Assembly (NCBI GenBank): GCA_946894095.1 | Contig: OX335647.2 | Coordinates: forward strand, 20,354,001-20,418,000 | Length of the DNA: 64,000 nt | Direction: 5' to 3' | Source: Incurvaria masculella | Taxonomy: Eukaryota > Arthropoda > Insecta > Lepidoptera > Incurvariidae | Shown: one piece after another, positions 13,401 through 23,600 of the stretch | Layout: every line of letters begins with the position of its first letter | Position numbering within the stretch: position 1 is the first letter of the stretch | The notes under the pieces: generated by a model | What the model was told of the DNA's origin: nothing | The model's input: only the letters and a program-made list of their open reading frames with translations | Database searches by the model: none | Made by a program: the position numbers and the translations under genes

Positions 13401-16149
13401 GTCGACGGAAGAATATAGCCTGACAATTATTTTTTTTTGTAATTAAGACAAACGATAATCTTGGTTCGATGCAATAATGTTAAAATTAGAATAAAAATGC
13501 TTTGTTTAAATAATTACGCCTAACAATATTTTTATTTTCATTTAAAAAACACTTTTTACCGTGTGTCGAGACAATAATGATAACGATAACGTAAATGGCT
13601 GAAACTGGTTTCACAGCATAAAGATCATCCCTCTTACGCTAAATGTGTCAGTCTGCCTGTACCAAGTGGTTGCGTTGCCTAGATAAGGCGCTTAAGGTGG
13701 CCCAACCCGGCGGCCTCAACTCATTTGCGGGCACGGTACAAAACCGTGCTGTTGCGCTCTGGGACCTTCTCTCTTTCTAAGAATAAGACAGGCTCCGTTA
13801 TGAGGAAGATGCAACCTGTCCACAAAAAAGACAATATGCATAGTGTATGATTTGGTAAGATTTACGAAAATTTTAATTTCAAAACGACTTATAGCTAAAA
13901 GTAAACCACGACCGCTGTAGTACAAAATCTAACAAAAACCAAATAGATTATAAATCTTGATTAAACAAGCTATGTCTGATGACTAATCTTTTTAAGATGT
14001 TCTTACTTTATCATTGCGTAATCCACCTCCAAAGTAATTGTATAAAACGCGCGAAAAATCCGAACTTTTGGACGTTATAACTTGGAAACCAAACACAATT
14101 TTACAATGCCAATGGTCATCAGACATCTAGTTCAATCAAATAAAGCTATATTGAGCAAAATTTTGGATCTCTGACAAGAAATATAGGCGTGATCTTCTTT
14201 CCCCTTTTGTATGGGGAAATGAGCGGGTTGGGCCACCTTAAAAAGGTGTTATCGTGACAAAAACAATGTGATAAAGTAAATGGCTGTAAAGAACGAAGCA
14301 TGAGAGTATCAGTACATACTTACCTAGTAATTATGCATAAACTGAACAAATATTTTATTGCATTTCGTAGTTAGGGGCGATTTAGGTGATATATATAACT
14401 TGAGATGTATTCAAGTTCCAGCAGACCGACATATTTAGCACCAGAGGGTTGGTCTCTCGCACGACCGATTCAGCCATTTGCCTTATCGAGACCAAAGAGT
14501 CGTGACCTCTCGGAATAATGCTTGATTTGGGGGAAATAAAACGGTAGGAAATGCGGTCCAGTTTAACGACCGAATAGATAATGCAGCCTGCGAGCCTGTA
14601 GCTCGGTTCAATGAAAACATCTAAGTATTTACTATCGGAATACAAACTTTGTCTCATAAACCCTCGATATCTTTGACCTGCTGTTAGTATTGACTAGCTA
14701 TAGTGTGATGCTGTCTTTTATTTTAAGAGCGCGACGCGTGGCTCGTACCCTAGTGGCGCGGGGACTGGACTAGCGTACCAGAGGCCTGGGTTCAATTCCG
14801 ACCTGCACCACTGCCTTTCTCTTTCCGAGTTTGATACGTGCATTTCGTCACGAATGCGAGCTGCTCCATGGTTCGGAACCCATGTAAAACTGTAGGTCCC
14901 CTTCCCCTACTAGGTGGTAGGGTTTAAGCCCGCCCGGGTTGGTACCATTGCATTGGATGAAAAGATGGTCGAAGCGGCAATGAAAAATTGTCCGTGTTTT
15001 CCATCCAGTTCAATGTAGCCGTGCTCATAAAGGGAAGGTCCTGGCATGGCACCTAATTCCTTCGGGAATGTGGTATATTGGGCTAATACCACAACGGTAG
15101 TTGTGTGGTATTAGCCATCCATGTCAGGTCGCATAAACAAAAAAAATGGCTTTTCTGTGGTATGGACCGTCGCACCTAGATAGTTGCATGTTCATTCGAA
15201 AATGTACGGGTACGTAGCGCATTGAATGCCATGGCAAGATAATTATATGTTTTTTTATATAAAAACCCGGTATAGGTGGCTGTGCTTAGGACCAAAGGTG
15301 CTCAGAAAGGCCAAAAATACCTCTCCTAGCGAAACCACGCTAAGCGAGGCATCATGCCGGCGGGACCTATCGAACTTGTTCAAATTACGCTTGAAGACTC
15401 CCAGGTTATAGGTGTATGAGGAAAGGCACCCTCCGGCAGGCAGTTCCATATCCTGGCGGTGCGGAAGAGAAATGAGTTTGAGAGACGGTTCGTTCTCAAA
15501 AGCCTAATGTCAACCACAAGGGGGTGCTCTAATTATCTGCGGCGGGTGCTCCGGATGGGGAGGAATGAGGGATGCAAGTTCCGCAGAGCAACGTCCATAA
15601 ATAGTTATGGTATATTGTCTCTACGAATATCATAAAAAAATCGTAGTAAGTAAGTAGTTATAATAATCTAGGAAACCTACAGAATAAAAGTACAAAAAAA
15701 ATATTTGCAACAGATGCTGGGACGGGGCACGGTCTTTTGAATTTATGTCATCGGATGGTAGGAGCGGTTCTGGATCTGGACATTCAAAGGTCTGGCTCTA
15801 CGATAGATCTTAATAAAAAAACATTGGGTATTCTCATTCAGCTATTGGTTTTGTAGATGTCTAGTTTAAATATTCCGATAAATGGTCAGGCTTAGCAGCA
15901 GGTCAAACGGTATATCCTATGAAATAACTATGATATTTATATTGAAAAATGCTTGAATAATTAGGGCATCGTTGTGACAATAAAACCCACAATAATCCAT
16001 ATCCATACTAATAATACGGCTTTATACCTATTTATATATATAATTGGAGATTTTAATAAACAGTATTTTCAGATAATAACTAAAAAAGGCAACGGATTAT
16101 AAAACAATGCAAATTAAAGTTAATAATAGTAGAAACACTTACTTTCCAT
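10368..16149 (-). CDS. Integrin alpha subunit, N-terminal exons (partial gene)
   Basis: Four exons on the minus strand join in phase: 16149-16143, 12899-12713, 11325-11189 and 10444-10368, all with GT/AG borders. The protein starts MERRVWRLVVALVVF, a signal peptide with a probable cut after AASA. The first beta-propeller blade of integrin alpha chains follows: an N-terminal INAPKEIYH segment, the hallmark NSLFGYSIAVQ, then MLVGAP, GTIYTC and YTWLGANIYSAGD. These match the family pattern of FGYS, LVGAP, G-Y-C and WLG. Integrin alpha chains are single-pass plasma-membrane receptors that pair with a beta chain and bind matrix or cell ligands. Only about 154 residues of roughly 1,000 are present; the calcium-binding FG-GAP repeats, legs and membrane span must lie below 10368 or outside the window. 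Insect-type (alpha-PS) is an inference; the exact subclass is not resolved. Confidence 0.82.
10998..11175 (+). mobile_element. SINE body fragment with inner hairpin
   Basis: GGCATGGCATCTAATTCC and TATCCAGTTACATAAA match the SINE body. A perfect 17-bp hairpin (TGTTTCGCCTCCCACGA) lies at 11037-11078. It lies between integrin exons 3 and 4. Confidence 0.55.
11037..11078. repeat. Perfect 17-bp hairpin
   Basis: TGTTTCGCCTCCCACGA and its exact complement with an 8-nt loop, inside a SINE fragment. Confidence 0.85.
11189..11325 (-). CDS. Integrin alpha exon 3 (LVGAP blade)
   Basis: Acceptor TATTGCAG, donor GAA|GTTAGT, 137 nt with no in-frame stop. It encodes MLVGAPIENVDGTIYTC, the standard LVGAP...G.Y.C motif, then a Cys-containing loop with CKSLTI. 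Confidence 0.82.
12094..12166. repeat. Stem-loop, about 20-bp arms
   Basis: ATTATTAAAATGTTTTCGGA is mirrored by TCCGAAAACATTTTAATAAT, loop about 33 nt. Integrin intron 3 side; likely MITE remnant. Confidence 0.7.
12713..12899 (-). CDS. Integrin alpha exon 2 (signal peptide, propeller start)
   Basis: Acceptor TTGTGCAG, donor AAG|GTCTGT, 187 nt, entering with 2 nt and leaving with 2 nt. It encodes the hydrophobic core VVALVVFSAIEAASA and then the integrin hallmark SLFGYSIAVQ near the exon end. Confidence 0.82.
13561..14510. mobile_element. Palindromic MITE, family 3, interrupted
   Basis: Outer arms CGATAACGTAAATGGCTG and CAGCCATTTGCCTTATCG face each other around the family 2 MITE. The body matches 40714-41260 (GAACGAAGCATGA, CATTTCGTAGTTA). 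Confidence 0.7.
13696..14237 (+). mobile_element. TTAA-flanked MITE, family 2
   Basis: Ends AAGGTGGCCCAACCCG / CGGGTTGGGCCACCTT, TTAA on both sides, 542 bp, no coding capacity. It is inserted inside a larger palindromic element. Confidence 0.8.
14511..16142. other. Integrin intron 1, distal part
   Basis: Contains the SINE at 14728 and a repeat-like stretch 15290-15600 (GGCAGTTCCATATCCTGGCG) that looks like transposon DNA but has no clear protein signature. The rest is AT-rich with nothing recognisable. Confidence 0.4.
14728..15147 (+). mobile_element. SINE with tRNA-like head
   Basis: The head has a pol III A-box-like TGGCTCGTACCCTAGTGG and B-box-like GGTTCAATTCC. The body shows GGTAGGGTTTAAGCCCGCCC, TTTTCCATCCAGTTCAATGT and GGCATGGCACCTAATTCC, and ends near CCATGTCAGGTCGCATAAA before an A run. 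Confidence 0.7.
16143..16149 (-). CDS. Integrin alpha exon 1, coding end (ATG + 4 nt)
   Basis: ATG GAA A is followed directly by the donor GTAAGTG. The single leftover base pairs in phase with the GG that opens exon 2, giving MERRVW and so supplying a Met for a signal peptide that has no in-frame ATG in exon 2. The 5' UTR extends upstream (higher coordinates), perhaps to about 16335. Phase and donor agreement support it; the short coding part keeps certainty moderate. Confidence 0.6.
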
Positions 16150-16364
16150 TGCGGGTACACTGTTATATTGTATTTTCCACAAGATTTAATTTGATTTATA
16201 TAAATGATTTTACACAATTGTTACAGGAAACATTTCCAATAAATGAAACTTGTGTGTACGCTGACTGGTGACGAACAAACCACAGTGGGCGAGGCACTAA
16301 CAAGCACGAGCGCTGGTCGGGCGGAAAATGGATTGATTTTGTTCGTGTCTGGTGTTTTCGGTAT

Positions 16365-16372
16365 TTTTTATA
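16365..16372 (-). promoter_or_regulatory. Possible TATA box of the integrin alpha gene
   Basis: TATAAAAA on the minus strand lies about 215 bp upstream of the ATG, in front of a stretch that is less AT-rich than its surroundings and could be 5' UTR. Position-based inference only. Confidence 0.3.
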
Positions 16373-16879
16373 TTTATTCCGAACAGCCAAACAAGGATAT
16401 AAACAAAGTACAAAAATAAAGTTTTTTAATTATATTTATAGCTCGCAATCAATACCAGCACAATATAATCAGGACCTTAGTAATAAAGTTATTTTGTGTA
16501 AATTGAATGTAATCTTAGGTTTCAATTGTATTTTATTTGTGTATTTGTGTACTTGTTAATTTAAGTTACTTACATTTTTTTACAATAATACTATGCCTTA
16601 TGTATTTACAAAACTGTCGACGGAACTGTTACAAAATTGTTACAAATTCACAGTTACATAACGCCTTAAAAGACTTAACACATAATTGTTTTTAATACCG
16701 TTTCTAAATATTTCTTTAGGAGATATATATTTTTTTATACATTTTAATTTTTTTTTCTATCTTCCGGGCCCCGCTAAATGTTGCAAACTTAATGTAAGCA
16801 TATGAACATGAAATTATATATTTCTGGGAAAAAAAAAATCATTTCGGATTTCATGTGCTTCTCAAACCGTATTTATCCC

Positions 16880-17335
16880 GGTCTATCAGTCAGTCAGCTT
16901 GTTTGGGTCCAGAGCTGGACATAGGCCTCTCCCTTCATCCATATCGGCCCTCAGCGGTACGGAACCACTGCTTTTTCGCCGACGCACTTGATGTCGTACG
17001 ACCTGGCGAGTGGTCTTCCCACACTCCGTTTTCCTGTCCACGGCCGTCAGTGTAGGACACGGTTACTCCAACGGTCGTCGTGACGTGACTAGCCCACTGA
17101 CACTTGAGCTTAGCCACCCGGTGTCTAATATCGACTACTTTGGTACGTCGGCGTATTGCCTCGTTACGCACCATATCCTGTAGAGATATTCCCAGCATGG
17201 CTCGCTCCATTGCTCGCTGGGCAACTTCCAACCTTTGGACAACGGCGACTGTAAGAGTCCACATTTCACCCCCGTACGTCATAACCGGTAGGACGCACTG
17301 GTCATATATTAGGGTCTTTGCGGAAGGCCAGACCT
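16880..17335 (-). mobile_element. RTE-like LINE 3' fragment
   Basis: Minus strand reads LPVMTYGGEMWTLT, QRAMERAMLGISL and IRRRTKVVDI, the C-terminal end common to insect RTE-type LINEs. The 5' part is missing. It lies about 120 bp downstream of the stop of carboxypeptidase copy A and may limit or supply its 3' UTR. Confidence 0.75.
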
Positions 17336-17452
17336 CAGAGTTAAATATAGTAGGATGCGTAAAATCTAAGGATAAAATTGAGAAGAAAAAAATCATCATG
17401 ATTACAATGTCAAGGCACTGCACTGTACACATATGTTTTTTGACACAGGTAT

Positions 17453-17637
17453 TTAGAAATATCCCATATGTGTGGCCTCGTTGAGAAGAGCACACAGCAT
17501 GCGGACCAGCTCGCGTCCTTGCTCGGGAATGCGTTCGGGTGGCCAGACGAAGCCGCGGCCTCTCATCTCGTACGTGAACACTAGCGGTGTGCCCAGGGCC
17601 TCGCGTACCCAATCCATACTGCCACCGGACACCTCGT
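17453..17637 (-). CDS. Carboxypeptidase A-copy exon 9 (catalytic Glu, stop)
   Basis: 185 nt. Encodes [20 protein letters not shown] (E382) and a C-terminal helix ending THMGYF, then TAA. Only 16 nt of intron separate this exon from a Helitron 3' end. Confidence 0.93.
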
Positions 17638-20600
17638 CTGCAAATAAAACATACTAGCTGAGGTACCCGGCTCCGCTCGGGGCCGACGTCGTTTTGGACT
17701 GATATCCGGCGGAACCTAATGTTACTTTATGTAGATAAAAAGTACCATATGTGTTTATCCAAGTGATAATGTAATCTATGTGCCCAATTTCATCGAGGTT
17801 CAGCCGTTTCTGCGTAATTGAGCAACAAACAGCCAAACATACAAACTTTCACATTTATAGTATTACAAGGAAGCGATAAAAGTATCTACTTTCATTTAGG
17901 AATCAATTGGTTATGGTTAACTATTTTGGCTATAATGGCTTACACATAAAATATAGATATAGACTTTGGCGGGCTTTTTTGTAGGACTATTTAAGATATA
18001 TTTCCATCATACATTATATATGTGTGTAGCGGTTTTTACAGCGCACGCCAGAATAGCTTGCAGATGGTAGATTTTTTCCTACTTACTTGATATTTTGGAC
18101 AATTCACACAATATCTTTATAAATTGTAGCCTATGTGTTATTCTGATGTAAAAGCTATATTATTGTAAAGTTTCATTAAAATCCATTCAGTAGTTTCTAC
18201 GTGAAAGAGTAAGAAACATCCATCCAAACTTACAAACTTTCGCGTTTATAATATAAGTACGATGTTATCGTTCTTTCGAACGATCCTTTCCACGAATTGG
18301 GCAACGTTCTGCATGCCTATTCTTGACATACCGTTCTCCGGAATCTTTCCGTCGTGAAAATCGCTTCGACCAACGCTATAATAGCGATTTCATCGAATTG
18401 AAGATTCTTGATTCCTGAGAACGGAATCCCAAGATCACTAATCAAATCGGAGAAGAACAGGGAGGAAAATTCGCTGGACACATTATAGGTATTTTCATCG
18501 TCTGTATGAAAAAATATTTGCCACTGCCTACGATGTCAGATGTCACCATCAATTTGATTGAATCACATTGGTTCAAATCATAGGTATCACTTGCATACCA
18601 TATACATAGTTAGATTCTTACATAATATCTCTGCAGCTGTAGCTGGCCCTCCATACTTGACACCATTGACCTTTTCGCCATATTGCAATGATACCTTGCC
18701 CATTTGAATCTAAAACATAAGAATACATTTTCATGTGAATGGTAAAATCTCGCTCGTTAACAACTCTTTTCAGAGGCAAAGTTATTTAATACTGAAGTCA
18801 ACACTCATGAGTTTACTGTTGATTACGTTACCATAACAAATTATGTTAATATATTAAAGTAGTCGACAAGGAATATCGTCAAATAGACGCATTCACGTAG
18901 CGGGCAAGCGAGGAGATTTTTGACCTCTGCGAATACGAGATTCATAATGAGATACCAGGGCTACGGTCCGAATTGCGCTCAAACGCTGACAGCGTGGTTA
19001 CCATTGGTCCGAATTACATTGACAGTTCTCAGAAATGCGAGATTGTGAGGTGACGTCACAGTTTTCACGGTGCTCAGGGTGAAACCGTGAGCGCTGTCAA
19101 CAGCAACCATAGATCGCGCGGCAAATTTTATTTCGAAACTCTTCTTGCAGACAGTATTTGAAATGAAACGTGTCACCGCTTTACACGTAACTGTCCGCAA
19201 AACTGCGAAAAAGGGCGCTCTCTCCATTGTCGTGCTAAGATTTCGCCTATTTGCCAACTTCTATGTCTATCAACATCTCAAAATGACATTTATCATCACT
19301 CTCATTGTCACATAATGTTTCAAATTATTTATTGCTGAACTTTAAACACTCTTTTTTGTTAAAGACACTTCAGAAGTACAGACAATAATTTGAGGTTATT
19401 TTGCGAGCACCGTTAGCACGCTCACAATCGGTCCGATTTGTTATTTTTTTAAATTTATTTATTTATTGAAACTTACAGCATATTACAAGATAAATCGTCA
19501 TATTGTAGTTTACAAAAAATTAGGCCAATTAAAAGTTTCACAAATTGTAAAAGTATTTTAAACACTTAAGTTACAGAGATACAATCGAGAGCGTACATGA
19601 TATGTGAGGATGGGTGTGAGGGTGTGAGGGTGTGTGTGTGTGTGTGTGTGAGTAGTGAGTATTTTTTGATATAGGGGCGTATGTTTTAGTGTATAAGTAT
19701 GCGTGTTACAAAGATATAGGAAGAGCAACAAAATGCCAGTAATTAAAATGAATACCATTATTATTTTCATTCAATGTTATTAAACCATATTATATTATGA
19801 AAATATGTTATGATGATTTTGTTTTAAACCTTTTCTTCTAGTTCACTATCACTTGCCAGATTTAATAATAGATTCACTGATTTTATTTCGAAAAGTTATT
19901 TTATTTGAGGAAAAGAGATCAGTATCCTGGAAAAGATTATTATAAGTGCGAGTAAGACGTGGGATTAGTGCATTGTGAGCATAGTTAGTGGCATGAACAA
20001 GATCGTGAAAGAGTTTCGTATGCCGTGTGCGGCGCGCCGGAATGTTCAGTTTTATTTCACCAACTAGCTCGCTGCAGTCAAGGCGTCCATTCACCACGTC
20101 ATGAAGCAACATCATGTCGAGTAGTTGCCTTCTCTGCTCCAAACTCAAAACCTTATAGTTAGCACAACTCTCCTCATACCCAGACTTACCGTATTTCGTT
20201 GAAAAATTCAGGTATTTGATAAATTTCTTTTGAATACTTTCAACTTGCTTTATACCAGATGTATAAAGACCAGTCCATGGTGACCAAATTGGGCTTGCTT
20301 ATCAAGTGTGCTTCTCACATAAGCAAAGTATATGGTTTTCACACAGGTTAGGTTTTTAAAGTCTTTACTAATACGTTTTATGAAACGCAGATTTTTGTAC
20401 GCTTTGTTCGTAATTGAATTTAATTGGTCGCCAAAGGTCAATTTACTATCAATAAATACTCCCAAATCTCGCACAACATTGACATTTGTTATTGGAGCAT
20501 TACCGAAGCAGTAAGTCAATTCAATTGGTTTTTTACTTCTGGTAAACTTTATGAATTGACATATATTTATATTTACATTGATTCGGTTACGTCGGTAATA

Positions 20601-23600
20601 CGCCAACAATGAGTCAATGTCGCATTGTTTTAGGCAGTCCTGTACGTTGTTTACCTTTGCGATAATATTTTTATCATCAGCATATAATAAATACTTAGCA
20701 AATTTAAAATTGGTATAAATATCGTAAAGATATGCAACGTAAAAGAGAGGTCCTAAGTGCGAGCCTTAGGGGACTCCAGATGGAATGTCTACATAGTCTG
20801 ATTTATGTCCACCAATAATAACGCGTTGCGAACGAAGAGTAAGATAGGATTTTGTCCATCGCAAGAGGTCACCGTGCATGCCAAGACGTTGAAGTTTATC
20901 TAGAAGTATCACATGATCCACCCGATCAAACGCCTTTTCGAAATCTGTGTAAATAGCGTCTACCTGTCCTCCTCTCTCAATGTTTTGAAGTAAAAAAATT
21001 GTAAAATAACCTAAGTTGGTAGTGGTGGAACGTCCTCTCAGAAATCCATGCTGATTCTCTGGTACGCCTTTAGAAATCACAAGGTAAATGTTTTCATAAA
21101 CTAACTTTTCTAACATTTTACTGAATACGTTGAGTATGTAAATTGGGCGGTAGTTTTCGATTACACTTTTAGAGCGTTTCTTATGAACCGGGACCACATA
21201 TGCCTCCTTCCAGATCTTTGGAAATACTCCCTCACTCAAGGACCTTCGAAATATTTGACAAAGAGGGTCGATAAGAACCTCTGCGATGTTTACTACATAA
21301 ACAGGAGGTATTTGGTCACTTCCGGCACCTTTAGTGATATCTAGAGCACGTATTAGTTTCAATATGTCTTTGGGTAAGGCTGAAATAGTACTAATTGAGC
21401 CAGAATCGTGAAGCGGAGAAGATAAATCGTCAAAATTTCTGTAAGAAGCTGCAGGAGCGCTAAAGTTATTTTCGAAAAAAGTACTAAACCCATTGCAAAT
21501 TTCAATGTTATCATTATACGAGTTATTGCCATACGTAAACATTGTAGGATAGTTGGAGTATCCTCTTTTAGATTTAACGTATGCCCAAAACTGCTTAGGG
21601 TTTCGAACGATATTTTCCTCAGCCAGAGCTATATGTCGCTTCTTACATTGTTTTTGAACGCGATGTTGCCTAGCCCTTAATAGATTAAATTCGTCACGGT
21701 CAGACGGATTGTCATACAATTTCCACCGCATGTGAGCACGTGATTTTTCACGTATTATTTAATCGCAAATATTGCAGTCTTCGCGAATACTGATTCGGAC
21801 CAGGTGTTTGCACGAATATATTCGTGATCGCTGTCAAACCAATTCGGACCAAGGGGCAGGATAGCGTGGTAGTCGATATTTTCAGTAGATTGGAGGTAAC
21901 ATTTGCACGTAAGCACATTTAATATTGCACGCTATTCTCTATAGCAGTCACATTCCGCAATACCGAGCTACTTTCCAAATCAAACAAGAGGGTGAGTAAG
22001 CTAGAAAGACTGAGGGCGATAATGATATATAGAGATACCAAGTCGTCGTAGTTGTCAATATGTTCAGCGGAGTCGGAGTAGGGTACGAGCAGCATCTGCG
22101 CGGCGGCGTGTAGGGCCACGTATACGCGCAGGTCTTCAAGCGTAGTCAAGTAGCGGGAGAACCTGCTCGTCTCCACCTCGGAGAAGGGGTGCGTGCCGGC
22201 GTACGTGGTGGGATGGCAAGGATCAGATGATGAGGAATGACCTGATAATTAAGCCACATAAGGATGCTGAACGATGGTGGTATCATTATCGTCATGGTAT
22301 TAACAGTTGAAGTCATCGAAGTTTGCAAAAAAAGGATTTTGTCCGTAATTCGTGTGCACACGTGGTAGGAAAATTTTACAGTTGGTTTTGGTGTGGAGGT
22401 ACAAATAAATGTATATGTGACAAAAGTTAAAATGGGATTGGTTCATCATTCACAAAATGTACTCTATATACAAAAACGAAAAATTATTTTTTCAGACGAC
22501 ACTTAAACAAACATTTATTTTATTTGATATTGAGAACCTGAAATAGAAGATAGTAACGGAATTCATTATTTGTTGGCCCCAAGAAGAAAGTGATGGTGGT
22601 AGACCAAGTAAGAACTGCAGGCCTATTCCTGGAATTCCGTAATAAGTATTCAGGAATCCTGAGTCTCGAAAACTGCTTATATAGCAGTTTTCAAAATGAT
22701 TTTCTTGACGAAAAGTTTTTGGAGCATAGTATTTCAATTAATCAAGGTTTTCCGACAAAAATAACGTTTAGGAAACTGCTATAAAAACTGTTTTCTAGAA
22801 TCGGGATTCCTGATTTCAGGAATAGGCCTGCTGCATGTTACCGCCGATAGTTGTGAATCTACATATGTATGATCGCATTCAAAAGTCCAAGACCGGCGGC
22901 GGGGGACGGAGCATAGCACACGTGCAAAACAAACCCGACCATAGGGTCCTACTGGTGGGGGAACGGCAGAACGTCTAATATGCAGATCGTATAATATCAT
23001 ATTTTAACAAAATTTTAAAACCATGCACAACGTATAATCGGCAGATCGTATAATCTTATACGTAGTACATGAAGAAGTTCAAAAAATAAAATTCCTTATT
23101 TCTCCATGCATAACGTTTAATAGTCACAACGTATAATATATGATCTTTATTTAACAAAAAAAGAAAACCATGCATATCATATAATCCAAAAACTTTTCAT
23201 ACGATAAGCGCCCTTATGTATATACTTTTAAAGCGTATACTCGCACGTGACGTTTCGACCGTCTCAATTAGCGTAAGGTGGCCTTTCGAAATTGTAGCAA
23301 ATATCGATTCGTAGCAATTTCAGCCTTAAATGGGGCGCTTTATGCAGTACTTCTTGGCATATTATACGTTCTGCATGGTTTTCTTTTTTTGTGAATTCAT
23401 GTTAGGAATATTATACGTTGTGACTATTATACGTTCTGCATGATGCAAAGAGTTGATTTTATTTTTTAACTTTATTCATGCACAACGTATAACACTATAG
23501 GTTGTGAATATTATACGATATACATGGTTTTCATTTTTTGGAAAAAAATACTATTATACGTTGTGAATATTATACGTAGTGAATACGACTCGTATAATAT

